A stretch of DNA of 30,095 bases from a virus, in IMG/VR virus record IMGVR_UViG_3300005056_000020, positions 1-30,095 of that record; one strand, 5' to 3'. The position numbers and the translations under genes were made by a program. The notes under the pieces are model-generated. The model was not told where the DNA came from. It saw only the letters and a list, made by a program, of their open reading frames with translations, and ran no database searches. How positions within the stretch are numbered: the stretch's first letter is position 1; each line of letters begins with the position of its first letter. Shown here piece after piece: positions 16,481 through 24,804 of the stretch.

Positions 16481-19400
16481 TAACGACGAATTTGCAGAAA
16501 AAAATACTCGACTGAATAAAGAACCAATCTTTGTTGTTGAAATAGCATTTGATGAATTGAATACAGATGTGATGTATTTCACGAACAAAACCGTGACAGG
16601 TTTAACCGGTACCATATTTAATAAAACCTTGGTGAGTCTATCCGCTACATCTCAAGACCTGACACCTGAAAAAGCCCATTGTTCGATTGGTAACATCAAA
16701 TTCAAATGTAAAGACGAAGGTGTTTCAGACTTCATAAAAGCTAAAACTGATTTAGGTGTGGGGCTCAAAGGTAAGAGAATGAGAGTCTATGCGGGTTACA
16801 AGGGCTTAAACTGGTCTGACTTCGTCATCACTCAAACCCAAATAGTGTCTAAATCTATTGACCTATATAAAGGTGCTCTAACATTTCACGGTGCAGATAT
16901 TTCGCGCCAAATGCGTAAAACCTTATTCATCCTGAAAGAAACCGCACTTATTAAGTCATTGGTAAAAACTGATTTAACCATTCAAGTTGAAAATACATCT
17001 GTTTTTGAAACCGTATTCCAACCACCCACTGCAACATCAATTGCCCCCTCTCAAGAAATTGGCATCATCAAAATTGAAAATGGTGATGTATTCGAACTAA
17101 TTCAGTGGACCAGTAAAGACGCGACACACTTCTATGGGTGTACTCGCGGCATCTTGGGAACACCAATTATTGAAGTGGTCGTCATACCGGGTGAACGTGG
17201 TGAAACTGTTCAAGAATTTGTTTATATGTCAGCACCTGCACTTATGGTTGCTTATGCTTTGATGACTGGTTCTTGGTATGGTTATGCGGGTAAATTCCTT
17301 CCTGAACATTGGAATTTAGGCATCAGTACGAACTACATTAAAACAACGGACTTTATCGATATTCCTGATTTGTGGGATATCAACGATATTAACGCTGGTA
17401 TACCCGCACTCGTTCAAGACGTAAGTGAAGTAGAAGGGAAGGCATTCATTGAAATTCAATTGTATTTCATGCTTTCCGTGTACCCACCAATTAACAACAA
17501 TGGTGAGATTGGCTTAAGGCGTTTAGCGGCTATATCCGAATTAGGTACAGCGGAATTAGAATTAACACCCAAAGACTTTGTTTCACACGGACAACTCAAA
17601 GAAGATCTAAATGCAGTAGTGAACCGTTATGTTATTAAGTGGGATTGGTCGGTTACTCGCCAAATATTTAGACGTACAACAATACTCGTTGATCAGGGAT
17701 CTATCGATTTTTACAAAACGACGAAAACACAGGTTATCGAGTTACGTACTCTTTATGGTTCCGCTGATTCCCTTAAAGTTATTTACAATAACTTCAATAA
17801 TATCCGTACCAGGAGTGCTTATGCACCATCTCGTTTAAGTGGTGTATTAACGCCAAATCATAATGCGCTTGAAGTGGGTGACGTACCTCGAGTAAAGCTT
17901 CACACATTGAACAACCTTAACCGTAACTTTGAAATTCAATACACCGCAATTGATTGGGTTAAAGGAGGCATACAAGTAGACTTATTCGGGTCCAACGGTC
18001 TTGTTGGTCCTTTGATACCTGAATCAACGACATTGGTCGATACAGCATTTTTAGCGACTAATGTACCTCTAGCAAATTGGTTAACACCCACGAATTTCCC
18101 CGGAAAAATAACATCAGCCGATGGAGTTACCCATATAACCGGTGATATCACGTTAACAGGAAATGACCTGTTAAATGATGTCAGTTGTATTTATTACTGT
18201 GACGAGGATTTGATTCAAGATTTGGGCGCTGTCATTACCCATACCAAAAATATCCAGATTCGGGCTAAAGGTTACTTTACATCGTACCAAGATCTCAACG
18301 GAAAGGGTCAAGGTTATCCGGGTGGTGTTGACACTAGTACAATTGGTGATGTGTTTAGCCCTCATATTCCTCGAAATGTACCCGGTAAAGGTACTGTGGG
18401 CGGTGTTGGTCGATGTTCAGCCGGTGCGGGAATAGAATTTGAACGTCGTGGCAGTATCAGCGGTAATGGTCGGAAATGGGGGGATGCAGTAACCCACTAT
18501 GGCACAACGGAAGCCCGTGATTATTATAGGTTGCCGAATACATATGAGTTACGAATACAAGATAATGTATTAGTTGGTTTACCGAATTCATTGATTGGTT
18601 GTTCTGGTACGTGTGGTGGTGGTGTCAATTTCAACTATAAAACATCATACAAAGAAAATAGAGCCCGTGGCGGTGACGGCGGTGCAAGTGGTGCGGGTCT
18701 GGTAATTATATCAGCGGGTTTCAATCAGGGTGAAAATGCTAAAATTGACTTGTCAGGTATTGATGCAACACCGGGTGAATCATTCTATACGCATGGTATG
18801 ACGTTCCATGCAGGCAGTGGTGCAGGTGGTTCTTCAGGTGGTTTGATTATTATCTCTACTGATTCAGCACAGTACACAGAGACACGAACAGAGTTTAATA
18901 CGTTACTGATTAATGGGGTAACAAGTATACCAAGTAATATTATTACCCATAGTTGGGGTGAAATTTCATCTGGTAACTCTTATAAAGGTTCACCAAGTGG
19001 TTACCCGCAAGAAGTTGAAAATGATTATGAAAATTTTGCACGATTAATTTATCTCGACGCTTCGTCAACGTTTACCGAAGAACTTCCCGATTATGTTGAA
19101 ACGGAACCAAATTTCACATTAACAACGTATATAAAAGAAGAAAATTCGTCCATTGAAGTCACTGTCACACCGCCACCGGGTGACGTTAATTATGTGTATT
19201 CAGAGGTGTACTGGCGTGTAAAAGGAACTTCAGCGTGGATACCTGCCGAATCTGCATCACATGAATCTGTTTTTATCGTTCCAAGTAATGGGGCGATTAT
19301 TGAAGTTGAAATCAGACCAGTTTCGAAAGCACTTGTTGCGACGGTGACAGGGTACGTGAAAGAAATCATGGTTGCTGATAGGTTCGGACGAACAGATATT

Positions 19401-22400
19401 GAATTGGCCGTTGTTTACCCATTCGATCCAATTACTAATCTGAAAATCAAAGGTATTTCAGGGACTGTTTTCAGTACAAAAGATGCCGAATTTGAATGGT
19501 CAGGTGACAATAACAGTCATGATTATTTCAATCTGTATGATGTTGAAATCTACAGCGGTGCCCAATTACTGAGAACTGAAAAAAGTGTCCTACCTTTATA
19601 TACCTATTCATATGATAAAAACGTTTCTGACTATCTGAGGCTTAACAGTATCAGTGGTGTCTATTTATCAATTGAAATTTCAGTGAAGGCGACTTCAAAA
19701 TATTATAATTTAGATGCTGTGTTATACAGTGGACCACAGGTGATTTTCTCTTCAACAGCATCAACCTTTAATTCACCTGATAACCTTCGCTTTGTACAGT
19801 CAACACGGGACCAAATAGCAACAGACATTAGTGCTGCAGAACAGAGTGCTAAAGACTACGCAGATACAAATTTTGTAACTCAGGTTACGCTAAGCAGTGA
19901 TCTAGCGGGCTTACAGTCACAAATTGACGGGAATATTACGACATGGTTTTATACTGGAATACCAACGGTCTCAAATGCTCCCGCTTCTAACTGGACCACT
20001 ACAACAGAAAAAGATAACCAATTAGGTGATCTTTACTACGATAAAAATACAGGGTACGCATACCGGTTCATGGTTGAGTCTACTGTATATAGTTGGCAAC
20101 AACTTGCGGATTCAGATATAACAACAGCACTCGCAAATGCTCAAACCGCACAAGATACAGCGGATAGAAAACGTCGAGTTTTCAACGTGACACCAGTTCC
20201 CCCCTATGATGACGGCGATTTATGGGACACCGGGAATGGTTTAAAACGTTCAACAGTGAATAGGGTTACTACTTACACGGCCAGTGATTGGATCGAAGTT
20301 GCTGACAGGACAAATTATTCTGATAGTCGAATCGACAACACACAACAATTATGGGACGAATTAACGGACCGTCCTGCAGATTCTCAGTTGTTAAATAACA
20401 TGCTTGACTGGTCAGATTGGCAAGCGGGAACAACCGGTGATACGGCTAGTTATACAGCAATCGGTGTATCAGCTAGTAATAATCGTGAAATAGTTGAAGG
20501 TCCGTTTGGTGAAGATACTATCGTGTGGGAAGCAGAAGACGACACGGGTTTTATAACACCTGCTGTACCTGTGGACCCAAGTAAAACATATAGAATTTCG
20601 TTATGGATTAAAGTTGTGGGGACTGTTTCCACGGGAAATATTTATTTTTATGGAACGGGTGCAAATAGATATCAAGAATTAAATAATGACAGTACGTCAT
20701 TTGCATTTTTCTACAATACAACACCAACTTTGTCACAGCGGGATAGGTGGGTTTTATTAGTGGGGTATATTTTACCTCACAACACAACGAGAACAGTAAG
20801 CGGCACACTACTCGGTGGGTTATATGATCCCGAAACAGGATTGCAACAGGGTGTTTTATCCGGTAATACTAAATTTTTATCAACGACAACTGATATGCAA
20901 TTCCGTGCGTATACTCCGAGTGGTGATCTTGGGAAATATACGTTATTTGCAAGACCTAGAATAGATATTCTTGATGGTAATGAGGTTTCATTAACTAGCC
21001 TGTTACTTGGTGCAAAGACGTCTAATTTACTAAATACGAACACTATATGGGATAATGTTAGTGGTACACCTAATGCTCCCGCAGATAATGCAGATGTTAC
21101 TAATTACATCGACCCAAGAATAAGTAATGATGAATTAAATGGTGTAATTGCAGCAGCCGCAGCAGCCGGTGCCACAAATCAACAGATATTTGATATACAA
21201 GCAGCTTACAATGAAGGTGCTACAACACAACAAATTTTAGATATTACAGCCGCTGCATTAAGTGCAAATTGGGCTCAAGTGACTGGAGCGGGTCGGCCTG
21301 CAGACAATGCGGATATTACTAATTACACCGACACAAGAATAAGTAACGATGAATTAAATGGTGTAATCGCTGCAGCAGCGGCAGCCGGAGCCACAACCCA
21401 ACAAATATTTAACATTCAAGCAGCATATGACCAAGGTGCGACTAATCAACAAATTTTAGATATCACAGCCGCTGCAATTAGTGCAGATTGGGCTCAAGTA
21501 TCGGGGGTAGGTCGCCCCGCTGATAACGCTGATGTGACCGCAAACAACACAGCCAACGACACGGTGAATGTTGGTGGTACACCTGCAACCCAAATAATAA
21601 GTGATTTAGCCGGTGTTAAAGCACAATGGTCTGTTAAAACTGTCATTGCCGATTTAGAAGGTGGTGTCGGTTTTTATAACGATGGCCTAGTGACGAGGTG
21701 GATGGTCAACGCCCAACTTTTAGGGCTAGGTGAAAATGCGGGAATAAGTAACCAAGGGGCCAATTCTTTAGCGATAGGGAATGATGCCGGATCAATAAAT
21801 CAAGGTGCTAATAATGTCGCCATTGGTAAATCAGCGGGATATCTCGGTCAACAATACCAATCTGTGGCAATTGGTTTTGAAGCATCTAAAACAGGCCAAG
21901 GTGCATTTAGTGTATCGATTGGATATAAAACCTCTGAGGTTGCACAGTCAACTTTTGCTGTCGCTATCGGTCACACTGCCGCTCAAAACAATCAAGGTTC
22001 AAAATCTATAGCGATAGGTCAAAATGCCGCGAATACCAATCAAGGTCCGGGTGCTATTGCTATAGGCCGAAACTCAGGCGCTAATAACCAAGGTGAAAAT
22101 GCTATTGCACTTGGTTATAGAGCCGGTGTGATAAATACAGATACCCAAGGCGTTGATAGTATCGCAATTGGTACGAATTCAAATAGTAAAGGTCTAGAGT
22201 CACTCGCAATCGGTTATGGTGCGTCAACTACTGGTTTGAACGGGATTGCTATTGGAAAGCAAGCAGGTGCGGGTAACTACTTTCCAAACTCTCCTTATAA
22301 TAATTGGGTTGCCTTAGGTGCTAATTCTTATGTAAATGGGAGCAACGAAATTCAATTAGGTGATTCAATAACAACCGTCTATGCATATGGGTCTGTTCAA

Positions 22401-22787
22401 AATAGATCAGATCAACGTGACAAAGCAGATATTAGAGATACTACATTAGGTCTAGATTTCATTGACTCTGTTAGACCGGTCGAATTCAAGTGGGACTATA
22501 GAGAAGACTATGTTGAACAGACTCTCAATGAAGATGGGACAACTACAACAATCAATCATCCTGAAGATGGTAGTAAAAAACGTAGTCGGTATCACCAAGG
22601 TTTTATAGCACAAGAAGTAAAAGCGGTCATGACTGCACAAAATATTGATTTTGGTGGATATCAGGACCATTCAATTAATGGCGGTGCTGATGTTAAATCA
22701 CTTGGATATGAAGAGTTCATCGCACCAATCATAAAAGCAATTCAAGAATTAAAAGCTGAAATCGAATTACTTAAAAATCCTCTTTAA
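16470..22787 (+). CDS. giant tail hub/central fibre protein with YadA-like stalk and S74 intramolecular chaperone
   Basis: 2105 residues, overlapping the previous stop. In order: residues 1-560, a baseplate-hub-like beta module; about 610-800, a Gly-rich segment with clusters such as GGDGGASGAG; about 870-975, a fibronectin-III-like domain (VNYVYSEVYWRVKGTSAWIPA); about 1100-1550, fibre domains (NAQTAQDTADRKRRVF, YDDGDLWDTG). Residues 1550-1695 are two copies of a 73-residue unit. About 1751-1967 hold a run of 13 YadA-head-like AIG motifs. About 1976-2105 form a Peptidase_S74 domain, with candidate dyad Ser1980 and Lys1985 in NRSDQRDK. S74 domains trimerise the fibre and then cleave themselves off. 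This is the likely receptor-binding protein, acting in place of separate lambda J and side-fibre genes. Confidence 0.85.
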   Translation: MRLDNDEFAEKNTRLNKEPIFVVEIAFDELNTDVMYFTNKTVTGLTGTIFNKTLVSLSATSQDLTPEKAHCSIGNIKFKCKDEGVSDFIKAKTDLGVGLKGKRMRVYAGYKGLNWSDFVITQTQIVSKSIDLYKGALTFHGADISRQMRKTLFILKETALIKSLVKTDLTIQVENTSVFETVFQPPTATSIAPSQEIGIIKIENGDVFELIQWTSKDATHFYGCTRGILGTPIIEVVVIPGERGETVQEFVYMSAPALMVAYALMTGSWYGYAGKFLPEHWNLGISTNYIKTTDFIDIPDLWDINDINAGIPALVQDVSEVEGKAFIEIQLYFMLSVYPPINNNGEIGLRRLAAISELGTAELELTPKDFVSHGQLKEDLNAVVNRYVIKWDWSVTRQIFRRTTILVDQGSIDFYKTTKTQVIELRTLYGSADSLKVIYNNFNNIRTRSAYAPSRLSGVLTPNHNALEVGDVPRVKLHTLNNLNRNFEIQYTAIDWVKGGIQVDLFGSNGLVGPLIPESTTLVDTAFLATNVPLANWLTPTNFPGKITSADGVTHITGDITLTGNDLLNDVSCIYYCDEDLIQDLGAVITHTKNIQIRAKGYFTSYQDLNGKGQGYPGGVDTSTIGDVFSPHIPRNVPGKGTVGGVGRCSAGAGIEFERRGSISGNGRKWGDAVTHYGTTEARDYYRLPNTYELRIQDNVLVGLPNSLIGCSGTCGGGVNFNYKTSYKENRARGGDGGASGAGLVIISAGFNQGENAKIDLSGIDATPGESFYTHGMTFHAGSGAGGSSGGLIIISTDSAQYTETRTEFNTLLINGVTSIPSNIITHSWGEISSGNSYKGSPSGYPQEVENDYENFARLIYLDASSTFTEELPDYVETEPNFTLTTYIKEENSSIEVTVTPPPGDVNYVYSEVYWRVKGTSAWIPAESASHESVFIVPSNGAIIEVEIRPVSKALVATVTGYVKEIMVADRFGRTDIELAVVYPFDPITNLKIKGISGTVFSTKDAEFEWSGDNNSHDYFNLYDVEIYSGAQLLRTEKSVLPLYTYSYDKNVSDYLRLNSISGVYLSIEISVKATSKYYNLDAVLYSGPQVIFSSTASTFNSPDNLRFVQSTRDQIATDISAAEQSAKDYADTNFVTQVTLSSDLAGLQSQIDGNITTWFYTGIPTVSNAPASNWTTTTEKDNQLGDLYYDKNTGYAYRFMVESTVYSWQQLADSDITTALANAQTAQDTADRKRRVFNVTPVPPYDDGDLWDTGNGLKRSTVNRVTTYTASDWIEVADRTNYSDSRIDNTQQLWDELTDRPADSQLLNNMLDWSDWQAGTTGDTASYTAIGVSASNNREIVEGPFGEDTIVWEAEDDTGFITPAVPVDPSKTYRISLWIKVVGTVSTGNIYFYGTGANRYQELNNDSTSFAFFYNTTPTLSQRDRWVLLVGYILPHNTTRTVSGTLLGGLYDPETGLQQGVLSGNTKFLSTTTDMQFRAYTPSGDLGKYTLFARPRIDILDGNEVSLTSLLLGAKTSNLLNTNTIWDNVSGTPNAPADNADVTNYIDPRISNDELNGVIAAAAAAGATNQQIFDIQAAYNEGATTQQILDITAAALSANWAQVTGAGRPADNADITNYTDTRISNDELNGVIAAAAAAGATTQQIFNIQAAYDQGATNQQILDITAAAISADWAQVSGVGRPADNADVTANNTANDTVNVGGTPATQIISDLAGVKAQWSVKTVIADLEGGVGFYNDGLVTRWMVNAQLLGLGENAGISNQGANSLAIGNDAGSINQGANNVAIGKSAGYLGQQYQSVAIGFEASKTGQGAFSVSIGYKTSEVAQSTFAVAIGHTAAQNNQGSKSIAIGQNAANTNQGPGAIAIGRNSGANNQGENAIALGYRAGVINTDTQGVDSIAIGTNSNSKGLESLAIGYGASTTGLNGIAIGKQAGAGNYFPNSPYNNWVALGANSYVNGSNEIQLGDSITTVYAYGSVQNRSDQRDKADIRDTTLGLDFIDSVRPVEFKWDYREDYVEQTLNEDGTTTTINHPEDGSKKRSRYHQGFIAQEVKAVMTAQNIDFGGYQDHSINGGADVKSLGYEEFIAPIIKAIQELKAEIELLKNPL
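21117..21554 (+). repeat. tandem pair of 73-residue (219-bp) units in the fibre protein
   Basis: Units at 21117-21335 and 21336-21554 start at RISNDELNGVIAAAAAAGAT and end at RPADNAD(I/V)T. The protein copies match at nearly all positions, while the DNA differs at many third codon positions, so the duplication is old. Each holds two short helical motifs of the form GATxQQIxxIxAA, spaced 16 residues apart. Confidence 0.85.
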
Positions 22788-22801
22788 CTTCTAAGTTTAT
22801 T

Positions 22802-22848
22802 TTGCGTCTATCCCCCTGCAGGGGGATATATTCCATAAAGGAACGCAA
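22802..22848. promoter_or_regulatory. nested inverted repeat: 20-bp GC-rich palindrome inside a 6-bp outer stem
   Basis: TATCCCCCTG (22809-22818) is followed immediately by its exact reverse complement CAGGGGGATA (22819-22828), a PstI-centred perfect palindrome without loop bases. It is enclosed by TTGCGT (22802-22807) and ACGCAA (22843-22848). It lies 15 bases past the fibre stop, but is followed by TATATTCC rather than a T run, so it is not a classic intrinsic terminator. A protein-binding site or an mRNA 3'-end stabilising hairpin are both possible. Confidence 0.55.
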
Positions 22849-23006
22849 GTACAATAACTACATGCATCAAACCCCAACAGCGCAGTTTACAAAGTAGGTA
22901 CATTATGTGAACATAGCTTTATTACTGGTCATTAACACCATGACTAAGGAAAAACCTTTATCGGTTTTAGGCCTCGGAGGTAATAAAGTCCTAGACGGGA
23001 ACAGTA

Positions 23007-23026
23007 TCAATTAGATATCTAATTGA
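23007..23026. promoter_or_regulatory. 20-bp perfect palindrome, candidate operator
   Basis: TCAATTAGAT (23007-23016) and ATCTAATTGA (23017-23026) form an uninterrupted perfect palindrome. Its right half overlaps TTGAAC (23023-23028), which resembles a -35 element, upstream of the small gene at 23086. The symmetry suggests the binding site of a dimeric regulator. The regulator and the promoter itself are not proven. Confidence 0.45.
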
Positions 23027-23085
23027 ACTAATCAACACGCCTAAGATTTTATTATTTCAAATCAAGGGCATAAAAAGGTATGGTT

Positions 23086-23226
23086 ATGTCCCTTAAAAAT
23101 CTCGAATACCAATTACAACTGTCCCAAAAAGATCTGACTTCACAAGAGTATTCAGAACTTCTTTCCAAATTAGAACAATCAATCACACGAATATTAGTTG
23201 TTAACGACAATGAAAAAGCGGCGTGA
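23086..23226 (+). CDS. small hypothetical protein (46 residues)
   Basis: 46 residues from ATG 23086, with AAAAAGG seven bases upstream. The in-frame ATG at 23080 lies directly beside the ribosome site and is less likely. The protein is helical and polar (MSLKNLEYQLQLSQKDLTSQEYSELLSKLEQSITRI), ending in VVNDNEKAA, and could form a short coiled coil. It is the only well-formed gene in the 820 bases between fibre and integrase, and it starts 60 bases after the 23007-23026 palindrome. A regulatory or excisionase-like role is possible only by position; there is no recognisable helix-turn-helix. Confidence 0.5.
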   Translation: MSLKNLEYQLQLSQKDLTSQEYSELLSKLEQSITRILVVNDNEKAA

Positions 23227-23256
23227 TTAAATCGGTTCTACCAAGTCATATTTTTC

Positions 23257-23312
23257 ATGGTGTACTGGATCTTAAAGAATCCTTATATATTGGTACACCA
23301 TTTATACACCAT
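23257..23312. repeat. left cluster of ATGGTGTAC-type 9-mers
   Basis: Three copies lie here: ATGGTGTAC on the plus strand at 23257-23265, the exact inverse GTACACCAT at 23293-23301, and a one-mismatch inverse, ATACACCAT, at 23304-23312. They lie just upstream of the predicted integrase promoter. Confidence 0.7.
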
Positions 23313-23322
23313 GACCGTTTTT

Positions 23323-23352
23323 TAGACTTCCTAACTATTTGATATTTATAAT
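23323..23352 (+). promoter_or_regulatory. predicted sigma70 promoter for the integrase
   Basis: TAGACT (23323-23328, 4 of 6 matches to TTGACA), an 18-base spacer and a perfect TATAAT (23347-23352) precede the integrase by about 250 bases, with no other open gene between. The 9-mer clusters flank it at 23257-23312 and 23523-23585, so regulation by a 9-mer-binding protein is plausible. Confidence 0.45.
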
Positions 23353-23522
23353 TATGTATTGGTTAGTCAGTCCACTCCATCATCGGAGCGATGCAAAAGC
23401 GCCTATCTACCGTATTGCTAGTGTTTACGGGGTGTTTCATTGATTCTACTGCGTTTTCATTAGTCATAAATTGTTTGATATATGGTCTATTTTGGGCGGT
23501 TTTGGGTGAAATTAAGATTTCA

Positions 23523-23585
23523 GTACACCAATGGTGTACTATTTATGGTGTATTTTATTCATGGTGTACCGTTCCTATGGTGTAC
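23523..23585 (+). repeat. right cluster of ATGGTGTAC-type 9-mers
   Basis: A near-inverse copy, GTACACCA, at 23523-23530 directly abuts ATGGTGTAC at 23531-23539, giving a 17-bp palindrome with one central base. Plus-strand copies follow at 23545-23553 (last base T), 23561-23569 and 23577-23585. The last four copies are spaced 14, 16 and 16 bases. The cluster ends 24 bases before the integrase start. Confidence 0.8.
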
Positions 23586-23609
23586 CGTAAGTATTAAGGA
23601 ATGGCACCG

Positions 23610-24761
23610 ATGGCTACAATTATACCAAGAGTTCGCGCAGATGGTACAACCGCGTACCGTGTACAGATCATCATCAAGAAAAAAGGTGAAATAGTACACC
23701 GAGAATCAGCGACTTTTGATAAAAAGCGGGATGCAGAATTGTGGGGTAAAAAAAGAGACACCACCTTAAGTACACCCGACGCTATAGACAAAATCAAAGA
23801 AGAGAAAGCGGCAGATGTGACGGTTAAAAAGTTAATTGAAATGTATGAAGAGAAAGTCGGTAAATTACAGCAATGGGGAAGGAGTAAACAAGCTGTTCTA
23901 AATTCGTGGAAGAATAACGAAGAAGGTTTAGCGAAGGTCACAGACGTTAATTCAGCATGGTTAATTGATTATTGCATCAAACGAAGTGAACAGGGCGCCA
24001 AACCACCAACGATTAACCAAGACATAGTTTTCTTACGGTCTGTGTTTGGTGTAGCCAAGGACGTGCTTGGTGTACCTGTCGGATTACACCCTTTCATCGA
24101 TGTTCAACCCACTTTAAAGAAATTAGGTCTTGTATCGAAAGCAGGTAAGCGGAGTAGACGACCCGAAATCGATGAACTCACTAAAATAATAGAAGTGGCC
24201 CGTAAAAGAGGGAAGACGATAAAACGGCGGGGTATACCTCGTATACCAATCGATAAACTAATCATATTCGCGATGTTCTCAGCGCGTAGGGTGAGCGAGT
24301 CTTGCAGAATACAATGGTCTGACTTGGACTATGACAACAAAAAGATACTTGTTCGGGACTTAAAAGACCCTAAAAACAAAAAAGATAATCACTTTTTAGC
24401 AACTGTACCCGATGAAGCGTGGGCAGTTATTGAATCAATGCCGAAAGTTAAAGGCGAAGACCGTATATTTCCTTATAACAGTGCCTCTGTGAGTGCCGCA
24501 TTCGAAAAGTGTCGAATTAAAGCAGGTCTTTCTTGTGACGACCCAGATGATAACCTCACATTACACGATTTAAGGCACGAGGCTTTGAGCTGGTTAGCTG
24601 AAAAGAATGGTTTACCTGATGAAAATTGGGATATACCACGTTTGCAGATGGTCTCGGGCCATAAGAATTGGGATGTACTGCAAACATACGTGAATCTGCT
24701 TACAGGCAAGCCGGTAGACAGGTGGAAAAATTGGGAATGGAAAACCAAAGTGTTAGAATAA
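23610..24761 (+). CDS. int: tyrosine recombinase integrase
   Basis: 383 residues from ATG 23610, preferred over ATG 23601 because the AAGGA site at 23596-23600 is spaced nine bases from 23610 but touches 23601. MATIIPRVRADGTTAYRVQI is the usual N-terminal arm-binding start. A SAM-like core-binding helical domain lies at about residues 65-150. The catalytic domain shows Arg227 (SARRVSE), His319 and Arg322 (HDLRHE), His351 (GHKNW) and nucleophile Tyr360 (QTYVNL). The set is complete, so the enzyme is expected to be active in site-specific integration and excision. It stands alone on its strand, with control repeats upstream and a terminator behind. Confidence 0.93.
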   Translation: MATIIPRVRADGTTAYRVQIIIKKKGEIVHRESATFDKKRDAELWGKKRDTTLSTPDAIDKIKEEKAADVTVKKLIEMYEEKVGKLQQWGRSKQAVLNSWKNNEEGLAKVTDVNSAWLIDYCIKRSEQGAKPPTINQDIVFLRSVFGVAKDVLGVPVGLHPFIDVQPTLKKLGLVSKAGKRSRRPEIDELTKIIEVARKRGKTIKRRGIPRIPIDKLIIFAMFSARRVSESCRIQWSDLDYDNKKILVRDLKDPKNKKDNHFLATVPDEAWAVIESMPKVKGEDRIFPYNSASVSAAFEKCRIKAGLSCDDPDDNLTLHDLRHEALSWLAEKNGLPDENWDIPRLQMVSGHKNWDVLQTYVNLLTGKPVDRWKNWEWKTKVLE

Positions 24762-24785
24762 AAAACCATTTCACTAAATGGTTTT
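24762..24785 (+). terminator. terminator behind the integrase
   Basis: AAAACCATTT (24762-24771), loop CACT and AAATGGTTTT (24776-24785) form a perfect 10-bp stem directly after the integrase stop. The U tract is only the four T of the stem, and the structure is symmetric, so it could end transcription in either direction. Confidence 0.7.
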
Positions 24786-24804
24786 AGTATATAAGGAGCT
24801 ATTT

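Larger units (their letters stand above)
22788..23085. other. non-coding control segment with two palindromes
   Basis: About 300 bases without a convincing gene. It contains two perfect 20-bp palindromes (listed separately) and an imperfect terminator-like hairpin, AAAACC (22951-22956) and GGTTTT (22963-22968), with no long T run. A 35-codon frame from GTG 22907 to TAG 23014 exists but has no good ribosome site and no recognisable features. It lies between the end of the late tail transcript and the integrase region, so it may hold a late-operon end, regulator operators or the phage attachment site. I could not find a core attachment sequence. Confidence 0.4.

Noticed and set aside
22907-23014. 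35-codon frame from GTG 22907
   Set aside because: Ribosome site is weak, the length is within chance, and the frame runs through the hairpin at 22951-22968 and into the 23007-23026 palindrome.
23257-23585. Possible CRISPR array
   Set aside because: The repeats are only nine bases, occur in both orientations and have variable spacing with no regular spacers.
23391-23597. 68-residue plus-strand frame upstream of the integrase
   Set aside because: It translates the 9-mer repeat array (WCTIYGVFYSWCTVPMVY), and its GGAG is only two bases from the ATG. Better explained as control DNA.
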